From NCBI GenBank assembly GCA_027924585.1, contig BSBM01000461.1, positions 11,113,001-11,177,000 on the forward strand: a stretch of 64,000 bases of DNA, read 5' to 3'. A program made the translations under genes and the position numbers. Positions 1 to 10,215 of this stretch are shown here, piece by piece (within the stretch, counting starts at the first letter, position 1; every line of letters begins with the position of its first letter). The stretch comes from Larix kaempferi. Lineage: Eukaryota; Streptophyta; Pinopsida; Pinales; Pinaceae. Under the pieces are notes generated by a model. The model saw only the letters and a program-made list of their open reading frames with translations. It had not been told where the DNA came from and did not search any database.

Positions 1-828
1 CTCTCTTCCCGCACATGCAACTCTCCTCAAGTCGACTTCATTGGTGGCAGCTCTCTTTGTTAAATTGATGGCACTACTCCACATCTTTTGCAACGACTCC
101 AATGGATTTCCGGCTTCAAAGGGGCATTTTTCTTGACGGATGTATCTTTCCACAGGAAAATCAATGGCTCCTTCATCTTCATCTTGTGTAGTAGTGGCAT
201 CTTTCTCCTTCACAACGACTCTCCAGCATCACGGGTTGGCTTCTCCTCACAAACCCAACTAGGGTTACTTCTTTTATGTGTCCAGAAAAAAAAAAAAAAA
301 AACCCTTGCGGCTACAGCCTTACGCAAGAACTTGCTTCCTTGTCTCCCTTGGCTCATGGATCTCCTTACGAGGCCTCACGATCTGCAAGATTTCTTCCTC
401 CTCACAGATATGTTTCTTTTCTACATCATCATGCCAGCATATTGGATCCTCTTTCATGTGCTTCAACACAAGATGGATCGCTACATTTCTCAGGGAACAA
501 ATCATGGCTCCTCCACAACCACAAATTATCCATGGCTTGCACTTCCATGCTGTCAACGACTCCTTCAACATGATTGTCTGCAATATTCCACATTGTACAA
601 TGGGGCGACCTCAATCGTAGAGGTAAAATACCTCATGACACATGCACACAGTGCTTTGACGGCTACAATAATAGGCATCAATGGTCTCAAGCAATGGCTT
701 CTCCTCGGCAGCGATTATTGGGTAGTGGTCTCCTCGGGTCCACAAGAGGAAACAATTTCTTCCATTGTTGATCTCTTCCCTCTATATCTGCACACCTACA
801 CTCAGAGCATTCTCAACACGCACAACTA
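1..828 (-). other. Internal region of a minus-strand LTR element (partial)
   Basis: This stretch lies downstream, on the minus strand, of a primer-binding site and LTR at 829-1172, so it should be the start of that element's internal region. It runs off the left edge of the window. I see no gag, protease or RT motif on either strand. Short open frames exist, for example 583-320 on the minus strand, but none resembles a known family. A run of about 16 A at 286-301 interrupts it. It may belong to a non-autonomous or TRIM-like element, but the missing left part could hold coding sequence. Confidence 0.35.
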
Positions 829-841
829 GGCTCTGATACCA
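829..841 (-). other. Primer-binding site, initiator-Met tRNA type
   Basis: On the minus strand this reads TGGTATCAGAGCC, the classical plant copia/TRIM primer-binding site complementary to the 3' end of initiator methionine tRNA. It sits two bases past the CTAACA end of the LTR at 844-1172. This fixes both the orientation and the LTR boundary. Confidence 0.75.
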
Positions 842-843
842 GT

Positions 844-1172
844 TGTTAGGTTATACAAGCATACATAATTACTTGCGAGAGAGATAAACAAAATAACAAG
901 CATAAATAATAGACACACAATTTCCTAGAAACCCCGTACGGAGAAAAAACCAGCACCCAATGAAGATCTTCATTACCCTTGACCTAACCGGCCAAGCCGG
1001 GCCAAGTGAGCTCACCCGCTCACCTCCAGGCCACTTTACAATGGAGCCTCCTCAAGCCTTATAAAGGCTTCCTTACATGCAATACCATGGGCTACAAGAA
1101 ACCATGTGCTCAAAAACACGTGCTAGACCTAACCAACTTTGACTCAATCCCGAGTCAAGGTTAACCCTAACA
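844..1172 (-). repeat. 329-bp LTR, minus strand
   Basis: On the minus strand the segment begins TGTTAGGG and ends CCTAACA, the normal TG...CA ends with a short inverted repeat. A TATA-like TTTATAAGG lies about 110 bp from the minus-strand start (around 1059-1066). A primer-binding site follows on the left and a purine-rich tract precedes it on the right, so internal-type sequence flanks both sides. That is expected for an LTR shared between two tandem copies, as known for TRIM elements. No second copy of the LTR is visible in the window to confirm the length. Confidence 0.6.
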
Positions 1173-1450
1173 TCTCCCCCTACACCATGAAGCATAGACT
1201 ATTGGGCTCCCAAAAACTCACTAACTTGTTCAGCAGTAGTACTGCTAAATGCATCATCAGTACCTCTAGGAACTTCAACAGTCTGCACAGCCCCAAAGTC
1301 CCCCGAACATGTTGGTCACCCTATATATAGTCCATTAGGTCATCCAGTATATCCTGCTCTCTCCAAAGTACCCTCGGCATCTTGTCAATCAAACAACGAA
1401 AACTCATCAGCATATCATCTAATAAACCATCATCCCTCCCCCGGTATGAC
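1173..1450 (-). other. Polypurine tract and 3' internal end of a minus-strand LTR element
   Basis: On the minus strand the sequence just before the LTR reads GTAGGGGGAGA (1183-1173), a good polypurine tract. Upstream of it, about 1285-1200 on the minus strand, is a short open stretch ending in TAG. It could be the C-terminus of an element protein, but I do not recognise it. This would be the 3' end of an internal region whose 3' LTR is 844-1172. Confidence 0.4.
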
Positions 1451-1463
1451 TCCACAATCCTGA

Positions 1464-1722
1464 TCCAGATCGCGACTGTGGGGCCCCATGCCGCGATCTC
1501 AAATCGCGGCTATCGGGACTATAGCCGCTGTCGCAAATTGCGCCTATGGAGCCCACAGCTGTGATCGTAGATAATGGTTGTCCCAGCCATAGCTGCAATC
1601 CCAAATCGCAGCTATCCCAGCCCCAACCGTGGGCGTGGATCGTGACTACCTAGGCCATAGCCACGATCCCAGATCGCAGCTGCAGAGGCCACAGTCTCGA
1701 TCACAGATCGTGGCCATTGCCT
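1464..1722. repeat. Degenerate array of GATC-centred inverted-repeat units
   Basis: A GC-rich block built from repeats of about 20-70 bp, each of which is itself a small palindrome. The clearest is 1491-1509, with 7-bp arms CCGCGAT and ATCGCGG around a 5-base loop. Weaker versions are at 1592-1612, 1660-1681 and 1696-1715 (CGATC...GATCG arms). The array is far richer in CpG than its surroundings. I see no coding function. It could come from the internal region of an old retroelement. Confidence 0.6.
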
Positions 1723-2029
1723 TGCAACCCGCAATCCACACCCATGTGGACCGTACAACCCCCCCTTGAGGACCCACTACCCACCCAAATCCGGAAAAAA
1801 TTAAAGGTCTGAGTTTAGTGGAATACCTTCAACTCGCGGAAATGAAATCGATTGGTCCAATCGCCCAGAAATCTCAAATCCGCTCTGGCCCACCACACTC
1901 TCTGTCAAAGTCAAATGCACAAATGACACTTGGCATTATGGGTCCACTTACTATTTATAGGCAGTGGACTTTTCTTGATTTGGCCATTATGGATTCATAC
2001 GGAGTCTATTTTCCAAACCATTTCCACCA

Positions 2030-2480
2030 CTAGAATCAACACGACGAGACCTTCAGAATGGTCGACTCGGTTTCTATTTTTCTTTGAACCCATTTTTTGG
2101 AATTTTTTCCATGCACGTTGCCATCTCAATTTGCACGCCAGATTGACCATTGTCAGTTTTCCGAGCTCGTGATGATGCTTGAGATCATTTCTCACTCTCA
2201 CCCCCATATTTTTCAGGCATTTTTTACCAACCCCTCGTCATCTTGATTTGCGTGCCACCTCGGCCGTTATCTGTTTTTGACACTTTTTATATCGCTGGAT
2301 TCAGTTTTCCAATCCCATGATGATGCTTGAGATCATTTCTCACTCTCACTAGGAACAATTTCAACATTATGTCCCAACACCTTGCTGCCTTGGTTTGTGC
2401 GCCACATCGGCCGCCATCGAATTGTTACACATTTTTACGTGAGACACTCACTCCATTCATACTGCAATTATTTCGTTATT
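2030..2480. repeat. Degenerate tandem repeat, about 150-bp unit, three copies
   Basis: Three diverged copies share the order 'CATCTTGATTTGCGYGCCACCTCGG' (first about 2120, then 2240, then 2385), a gap, then 'GATGATGCTTGAGATCATTTC' (about 2171 and 2321). The spacing is close to 150 bp. Position and style suggest the 3' untranslated internal part of a long gypsy retrotransposon whose LTR is at 8542. Confidence 0.5.
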
Positions 2481-2604
2481 TTTCCAACATTCATCATCCC
2501 GCAAGGAGGCCCACTAGTGTCCCCCCCCACCCTCATTCTTGGTTCTCATCGATGTCTCTTGATTGAACACTTTTTCCTTGCTTGGCCATTCCTTTTGTTC
2601 GGTA

Positions 2605-2900
2605 TAATTTTATCCCTTTTCCGGGCCGGACAAGTCCTTTACGAAAAAGGCACATAGGGAGTTTCTGTTAAGCTCTTTTCTAACTCCTAAGAGAATTAAA
2701 AGATCGTCGAGCAATCTTTCTTCCTTTCATGCTCATTAAAGTACCTGAAAGGGCGTCTATCTAGTATAAGTTTAACCCTTTTTTGGACCTGGTAGACTAA
2801 TTACGAAAAAGGAATACTCTAGTCACACCGGCTAGAAGAGTTCTTCATTACATCCTTTTATGCTTTTTCGGGCCTCGGAGACTAACACACGAAAAAGAAC
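2605..2900. repeat. Dispersed short inverted motif, three copies
   Basis: A motif of the form CCTTTTTCGGGCC...GACTAA...ACGAAAAAGG occurs three times (about 2612-2652, 2776-2812 and 2860-2898). The ends are mutually complementary (CCTTTT...AAAAGG), so each copy could fold as a hairpin. The function is unknown. It lies in the same relic as the neighbouring tandem repeats. Confidence 0.4.
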
Positions 2901-2908
2901 CCACCCTG

Positions 2909-3107
2909 GAGTCTTCTTTTTGCTTTCAGACTCTCTAAAATTGAAAGCAACCACGAGCATACACCGTCCTGGGCTCGTACAAATCCACACGATGATACCA
3001 TTCCATTATTTCAGAGTCTTCTTATCGCTTTCAGACTCCTTAAAATTGAAAGCAGTCACGAGCATGAACTGTCTTGGGCTTGTATAAATCCACATGACAG
3101 TACCATT
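2909..3107. repeat. Direct repeat of 94 bp
   Basis: 2909-3002 and 3014-3107 are direct copies with roughly 85% identity by eye. Both start GAGTCTTCTT and end GATACCATT or AGTACCATT. They are separated by 11 bp and end just before the solo-LTR insertion. Confidence 0.7.
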
Positions 3108-3177
3108 TTGAGCACACTTCTTCCAGCTCCTTCAACCATAAAGAAGTCCCCCCCCCGTGCCTCTCGGCATTATGATC

Positions 3178-3182
3178 GATCA
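3178..3182. other. Target-site duplication GATCA (left)
   Basis: The five bases GATCA directly precede the TGTCACGA start of the putative solo LTR. The same five bases follow its TGTTACA end at 7383-7387, the expected 5-bp gypsy target duplication. Confidence 0.6.
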
Positions 3183-6100
3183 TGTCACGAACCCAAAATT
3201 TGTAAAATTTAAAAACTTTTCTAAGTGTCTAAAATACCACTAAAATCTATGCGAAAATACAAAATGTGGGTTTACTTTCTTTAAATACTACTTTACAAAA
3301 TAATTAAAACTTTGCGACACTTAACACTGTTTACAAATGTCGTTATGCTAATCAAGGAAAAGATATACGTTTTATTTTCAACTAAATAAATTCTGAACTT
3401 GATATGTCAACCATTTCTTAAATCTTGCGGGAAACACAAAAACTTCATTATGTCTTAATATACATCTTTAGAAAGCATGTATATATTTTATCGCACCAAT
3501 AGAACAACCTAAATGGTAACAACATAATCATAATCATAAGCGAAGCATTATATCCACAACCAAACTTGTATAGGAGTCATATACATCAAAGTAATCATAA
3601 ACATTTTTAAGGACAGAAACAAGTACTCATACATAAGTCACATTGAGAAACACCATAGGAATCATAGGAGACAAAATATAACGTGGTTCACCCGTACACG
3701 GGCTAGTCCACAAAGGTGTGTGTGCATCTTTTATTATTCCAAACCCAAGTGTTTACAAGTTGCAACTTAAATGTTGCTATACTTCCATCCTTGAAATTTC
3801 TCATCAAAGGGAAGCCTTTTACATAAGAGTCGTTACTAGCTGTACCCATAGTTACAAAGTTTTGAATAACAAAAGAGTCTTTGGATGCTAGACCAAAGTT
3901 TACATCTACAATCATTGATGTGCTCATCAATTCCCCAAGGTTTTGCTATCCATCTACATAGAAATCTTCCCATCCATAAGAGGAAGTAATCATGCACCCC
4001 CCAGCTTAAATCTTTACATTTTGATTGAGAGTCATTTCACCTTGATAATTCAATAGGGAAAAAGGCTAACAAAATCATTTGACTAAATCCTTTGTGTTTT
4101 ATTATAAAATCCAACATACCTTACCTACTTAAAAACATAACCTAAAGTACACTTACTAAGTGTAGACACTTCTTTAAAGTGATAGACTTGGATCACATTC
4201 TTTAATATAAATCATTTAAATTATAACCCAATGTAATATATTTAAACTCATTCACTTAGTAATAGAGATAAAGGTTAAAGTTCTTTTAACCTTGAATGTA
4301 AAAGTCTTTTGTAATTTCTTATAACTTAATTACATGCATTATGGTGATATCTCTATATTTATACCTTACCTCATTCAATAGTTAAAATAAAGACAAATCC
4401 TTTTTATCCTTGTGTTAAATTTTTTTATTTTTTTTATTTTTATTTTATTTCTAAAAGGCACAAGACTATGTATTACAATACTTAACCAAAACATGTTTCT
4501 TTTCCATAATAATTGATTATACTCTCACTTAATAAAACGAAGAAAGAGATTCTCTCAAAGTTATACATTGTTTTAAAACTTTCTTCTTTCTAAGAATCCT
4601 CAAAGTCATGTAGTCCATATCTCCTTACGTCCCTCACATCCAAAATACTGTATTTTAAGAGATGATTCTAAGGATAACCCTTCTAAAGTTTACACAAGAG
4701 GCGAGGGTTATTACTCTAGTATTTTCAAACTATCAAAAAGCTCAACAAGATGACTTGGAACTTAACGCACAACTCTCCTAAAGATGGAAGCGTTATACGA
4801 ATAGCACTAATCTTGGGAAAGATCTACAAGCTCTATATTTAATTTTCTGGCAAGGTATTAAATTTCTGAACCTATAATTTCTAATAATAGAACGGAAAGC
4901 GAAATTCATGCTTTCCCTGTAAGGACAAGGCTCAATATCATGGATTACTGGATTTGCAACAGTTCCAAGTTTAAATGTATTATTAGCGATATCATAAATG
5001 AATTAACCAGTCGGAACGGTTATGGACAAAGTCAACATGACTTTTTCTTTCATAGGGTTACTAGCGCTTGGATTATAGGGCATAGGTCCAATGATTACCA
5101 ATTATTAGGCGACCAGGCAGAACTTCTATATGTAACATCGTAGGCCCGAGTAGATATGTGAGTCCAACCTTGTCCCGAGTATGGCATTTACGCAATGACT
5201 ACTGGTTCTACTTATGCATGGCCCAGTATGTATAGAAAATATATTATAATAAAAACAACTACACTATAGAGCCAACCTTCACGCTTTCTCTGGTATTAAT
5301 TACAGCATCAACTAAGTGACATCGATTTACTCTGAACAATATCAGCTGCGAAGGTAGTTTTTTTTAAAGAGACAGACAATGATGGATAATAAGCTACAGA
5401 AGGTATTTATGACCTGAGGGTCGGGTATCGATTTTAGCAGGGTCAAAATACATCAGACGAGTTCTAAATTAATTTAAAATCTGCTGATAATGATTGCAGT
5501 AGCTTACCTCTCTTCAACATCGAATTCGTATTACCATTTGTCCTCCCAGAACCTAATCTGTCAGATGGAAACCGACTCCCTACGTCGAATTACCCCTACC
5601 TCCATGCAAGAATCGTTGCAGAGGGTAACAACCACTCGCTTGCTCCTTTGTGATGCACCCGGGTTGATCACAAATCGTATTCACCAAAAGCATAGCAGAC
5701 AGAGCCCTCCCCGCAAAAATAAGATCTTGCAACGGCAAAGAATAACGATAGGCTGCCTCCCTGCAAAAATAAGATCCTGCAACGGCAAAGAATACCGATA
5801 GGCTTCCTCCATTCTTATGTGAAGCGATATCCTCCCCAAAGTGGTAAATCGATCCAAGGTTTCTCAATACTTGGTTTAATAAACAATTACAGCCCGCGAA
5901 CCACTACCTTCCTTTCGTCTTTCACTTTGCCAAGTGGTGGTTTTGAAGTATCAACTCTTCACAAAAGCACACAAGTGTCACTACCCTGGCGTAACCGTCC
6001 AACATAAAGATTTCTTTAGTGGTTGAGTGGGGTATTTTCCTTCCACGAGTGCTCCTCACGTTGGAGACAAATCTCCTTAGTTTAAGGGAGGAGTGGAAGC

Positions 6101-6952
6101 ACTTAAAGAGCCGTTCTTTAACAAAAACAATTTAAGTGATGTGCCCTAACAATATACACATAAAATTTATGTGTCACACAATTGAATAGGCTCAAGTATA
6201 TATAAATACGTCTTTTCTTCCTCATCTCCCGAGCTTCTTTTATATTTAAATAACAATATATATAAAAGTAATGGATTGTACCTTGGCTTAACTCGTCAAA
6301 AATGATAGAATAAAGTGATAACCAACTTTTATCAAATAATAACGTTAGCCTTGTATTATTATTTAGTATCTTTATAGTTCCACCCAACATTATGAATTGT
6401 CTTTATAAAAGAATTAATATATGTATATAACATATAAACATTCTCCATAGGATATATATATATTAAACCATCATTTGTATTTTGAGTATAACATAATTAT
6501 ATGTCACTTTGATATTTCTAATATATCCTAATACATAGATCTTATGTAAATTCATAAAATAGGGTAACAATCTATTAATGGACTTAAATATATTTGGAAG
6601 ATAGATTATAACAATCTATTTCTATGGATTTAAAAGTGATAGATTTTTGAATAATGATCCAATCCTTTCTACTTAAATGGATCTCCTATACATATCTATA
6701 TGATAGGTTATTTGAGCAATAAACTATTTGTAGCCATCACATAATTTTAGCACATATATACAAATACGTATCCTTTGTATACAAACTTCTTGAAGTAGCA
6801 TGATTTTATCACATATGAATATCTATTTAATAGTTTTTCCTATATATATATATATATATAACACTTATATATATAGAATAGCTTTTCATGACTATTTATA
6901 CATGTATATTTATACTATAAATTGAATAGTCATATATAATCCCCATAGTGGT

Positions 6953-7004
<52 letters not shown>

Positions 7005-7382
7005 TATATAAATATATAATTTCTATCTAGACGTGTATTTATTTTTGACTTTTTACTTAGGTGGATTCATAAGAATTTAAAGGAAAACATTACTAGTTTC
7101 TAATCCTCTACTGTCTGCGACTTAGAATAGAACTCTCATGGATTTCCTAGCCACTCTGCCTTCCTCTTTGGAGGATTGAGTTACTTATTGATTAGTCGTA
7201 TTACCATCCTTAAACGTGCCTTAAACCTTCTAGGCTTAAACTAAGACTTAGAAACATAACACTAGTTCGAGGTCCACTGATGGGGCCTTGGCCTTGAGCT
7301 CCTCACCAAGGCCATTTACAAAATTCATAATTATATTTTATAAGAATATTAATAATAGGGGTCGAATATGAGGGATGTTACA
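3183..7382 (+). mobile_element. Putative 4.2-kb solo LTR, Ty3/gypsy (Tekay/Del-like ends)
   Basis: The segment begins TGTCACGAACCCAAA and ends GGGATGTTACA. These termini resemble plant chromovirus (Tekay/Del) LTRs, which characteristically start TGTCACGACCC or TGTAACACCC. It is flanked by a perfect GATCA duplication (3178-3182 and 7383-7387). No protein domain is visible inside, and the sequence is AT-rich with many stops in all frames, as expected for LTR DNA. A 4.2-kb LTR is long but within the known range for large plant gypsy elements. The flanking repeat-rich sequence on either side appears to be one older element that this LTR split. An alternative is chance agreement of five bases plus TG/CA ends. 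Comparison with other genomic copies would settle it. Confidence 0.55.
6841..7012. repeat. AT- and AC-microsatellites
   Basis: A TA run at about 6841-6860, and an (AC)18 run at 6957-6992 that passes directly into (AT)n to about 7010. Both lie inside the putative solo LTR. Confidence 0.9.
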
Positions 7383-8541
7383 GATCATCTTGGCAACACC
7401 CCTAATAAGGTCGCCTTTGTTCAGAGTATTCTGCAGTCTTCTGTCATCTTACACCAACTTGAGTATCACTCACCCCAGTCACCATCCCTGATCCATTAAA
7501 GCTATGATCCCTTTCCCACCAGTCAGTTTCATATGCTTCCCGATCATCCCCACCATCATACTCTGAACAAAGGGAGTTTGAGTCCACCCACTCTATTTTC
7601 CCAGTTATTCCACCCATCCCTAGTATGTCAGTCCTACCATCAGTACTCTCACACTTCGGTTCTCCACCTCATGCTCCTATCAAGGAAACATCATTTCCTT
7701 GCTAGTTGCAGGTCTCCCTCTATCGACGACAACCCATCTATTCCAGAGGATAGACCTAGAGGTCCCTGCGCCTTTGACTCATCACCATCTGTGGTGCGTG
7801 CCTATGGACCATTTTGAGAGGAGTCATCAGTGCCTCTCCGAATGGTTGTTTCTCACATGCTCGACTTCAACACCTTGATCGCATCGCTGAGAATCGTGCA
7901 GGGTATATATCCCTTCAGTTATTTGTCGAAGACCTCAAACTTCCCCCGACTCTAGCACATTGGTGAGTCACCTTGGAACACCCAGTTATATGTTCCCATG
8001 GATATCCGGGTTGGGTTGGCGATTGTATTCGGAAGCCATCCACTTATATGCTTCCTTGAGTACCCAGTTTAGCTTCAGTTCCGTGTACCATTAAGGGTAT
8101 GACCCCCCGTCATTATGATCTTCCATTTCATCAGTTCCTCTGGTACCATACTCAGCACCATTATTGATATTCCAGTGTATCAGTTCTTCAGCTTAGACAT
8201 GGTCATCCCAGCAGTATGTCCCAGATTTGTGTCCCCTTTTGGACCCTTATGATGTACACAGTGGTTCTCCATGTATCTTTCAGGTCCCCATTTTTGGGCC
8301 TCCTTGTTATTTTTATATATCTTGATATGAGCATGGGAATGCCCGCCTTGTCCATATATTGAGATTATTCCTCATTCATTATTGAGGTCATGTATTTTTA
8401 GTTTTTGCAGTTTGTTCGGGATCGTTGTTCCAGGCTCTAGTTTGTTTCTTCTCCTCTCCAAATCCCAGGAAAACCATAAAAGACATATGATGTCTATCGA
8501 CCATACGATGAGCTCCTGCCCTCACACATCAGGGGGCAATC
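7383..8541 (+). other. 3' internal region of an old gypsy element, with polypurine tract
   Basis: After the right-hand GATCA (7383-7387) the sequence resumes in the style of 2.0-3.2 kb: pyrimidine-rich, with no convincing ORF and many stops. It ends in AGGGGGCAATC (8531-8541) immediately before a TGTTAACACCC LTR start, a good polypurine tract. I read 2.0-3.18 kb plus this segment as one element interrupted by the solo LTR. The 94-aa and 87-aa open frames here match nothing I know. Confidence 0.45.
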
Positions 8542-9977
8542 TGTTAACACCCAAAAAGTGCTCACCATCTCATCTCCCTCATTACATGACTCATTTGTCT
8601 ATATTTCCTACCATATTTTCCTCCAAAACCTTAAAAAACCATTAAAAATCCTCCAAAAGGCCCAAACCCCCCTTTTCCCCCAAAAATAATTTAAATTTCC
8701 TTCAAAAATAGCAAAAACCCTCTAAAAGGGCCTTAAATTCCCAAAAATCAAATAAAAGGGAATAAAAAATATTAAAAGAGGAAAAAGTGGGAAACCAGGA
8801 AGCAAAAACCTTATACAATTGACCTAAACCATGTGGTGCCAAAAACCATGGGTCAACACTCCACCACTAAAACCCTATAAATAGGTGATGCAGGCTCCCC
8901 ATTTCATATCCACAATCTTCCCTATCCTCACTCTGCCAAAATCACTCTCGAAACCCTAGCTTATCATTTGAGCTAGCTTTTCCCATTTGAGTGCCCCTTT
9001 TGGCCCATATCCGAAACACCTTGGAGAAGGTGAAGGAACCCATTGGAGCACGGAAGCAGCCCTCCTGGACTACTACAAGAGCTCCACCAACCTCAACACT
9101 TGAGGTAAATTTAATACAAAAGAAAATCTTTATCATATTGTCATGTCTTTTTATTTCTGTTAATGCTCATGCTAGGTTAAATTTCATATTGTTTCATTTA
9201 TTTAATTTACTATTTATTGAACTGCTACTAAGGAGGCCCTTCTCCATAGTAGGTGCTCATTTGCACAAGCTGGGGTGAAAACCCTAGCTACATAAAGGGG
9301 GGGGGGTGTTAGGATATTTTAATACTCCATCCTTGTCCTACTTGCATTGTTTACCATTTGCTAGCACTTAGTGATGTTATTTTACCCCTAGTGGTGTGCA
9401 TATGTCATCCATGACCCATTAGCCACCTAATGTGCCCTACATGCATGATTTTATGACACTCAGAGGCAGTTCCCTATATTTTAGGAGCCCACTCAGTGAT
9501 TCGGTTCAGTCTAACTGAGTTACAAATGAGTTGGTGACTCTAATTGGGAGTTTGAGATCCGATCACCACTGATTGCGTCCTCATGCCCACTTTTATGATT
9601 GATTCAGATGTCAAACTCATGGGTGAGCCCTCCTTGGTCAGTTAACTGACTGTATCATCAGTTCACTGATATTTGGTTGAGTTTGACAGAGTTTGTGAGC
9701 TTCAGAGCACTGATAGAGGTGACAATTACTATGCTAGACACATTGAGACTCGAATTCTCCTAGGTGATTCGAATTCTCTCCATTGTAACATAATTGTTCA
9801 TTATGTTGATTATTGAATCATGTGACATTATTCTGTTCCTATCTGATTTCTCACGCATAATTAATTGTCTGCTCCCTTTTACTACAGTTTTCACTCTAAT
9901 TCATGATTCTTTTTTGCTCATTCTTTCTTTGTGAGGTATACTTAGCTCTTAGTTCTATTGGGATTTAGAATTTCACA
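8542..9977 (+). repeat. LTR of an old gypsy-type element (about 1.4 kb)
   Basis: The start TGTTAACACCC directly follows a polypurine tract. A strong TATAAATAG promoter lies at 8876-8884. About 230 bp further on is an ACTTGAG/GTAAAT splice-donor-like site at about 9100-9110. The right end is uncertain. I place it at TTTCACA (9977), because the next bases contain a decayed version of the TGGTATCAGAGC primer-binding site (around 9983-10003). A G-run followed by TGTTAGG at about 9297-9313 could instead mark another LTR edge. Confidence 0.45.
8876..8884 (+). promoter_or_regulatory. LTR TATA box
   Basis: TATAAATAG, 335 bp into the LTR that starts at 8542. This is a normal place for the retrotransposon's RNA polymerase II core promoter. 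Confidence 0.55.
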
Positions 9978-10200
9978 CCTATGGCACTGATATTGAGCTA
10001 GGTCAAGGTTTCAAATTTTTGACACCACTCTGCCAATTGTTCATAGTACCCAATCAATAATATGAATTTAAGTAAAAGCCTAAAATTTATTCTCAAGATG
10101 TCATGGCAATACAATAGTAGGACTATGATATTTTCTCCTGAAGGTGAAAAAAAATCAGACTTGGTAGAGGAGAGAATAATAGAGGACCATATGAAAACCT
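9978..10200 (-). other. Short internal fragment of a minus-strand copia element
   Basis: On the minus strand this lies just downstream of a good initiator-Met primer-binding site (10214-10201), so it should be the beginning of a copia internal region. A 102-aa open frame covers it on the minus strand (10306-9998) but runs through the PBS into the LTR, so I do not call a gene. It collides with the right end of the neighbouring gypsy LTR, which suggests a truncation. Confidence 0.3.
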
Positions 10201-10214
10201 GCACTCTGATACCA
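10201..10214 (-). other. Primer-binding site, initiator-Met tRNA type
   Basis: The minus strand reads TGGTATCAGAGTGC, one base after an LTR end ...TTCTAACA. The match to the copia PBS is 11 of the usual 12 core bases. Confidence 0.65.
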
Positions 10215-10215
10215 C

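Noticed and set aside
286-301. Run of A as a processed-pseudogene tail
   Set aside because: No exon-like sequence or flanking duplication was found. It lies inside LTR-element interior sequence.
88-829. Overlapping plus-strand ORFs of 114-183 codons
   Set aside because: Three overlapping frames with no family resemblance, an A-run in the middle, and antisense placement to a minus-strand LTR element.
9297-9313. G-run followed by TGTTAGG as a polypurine tract and LTR start
   Set aside because: Possible, but it falls inside the LTR starting at 8542, and no matching LTR end or second copy is visible.
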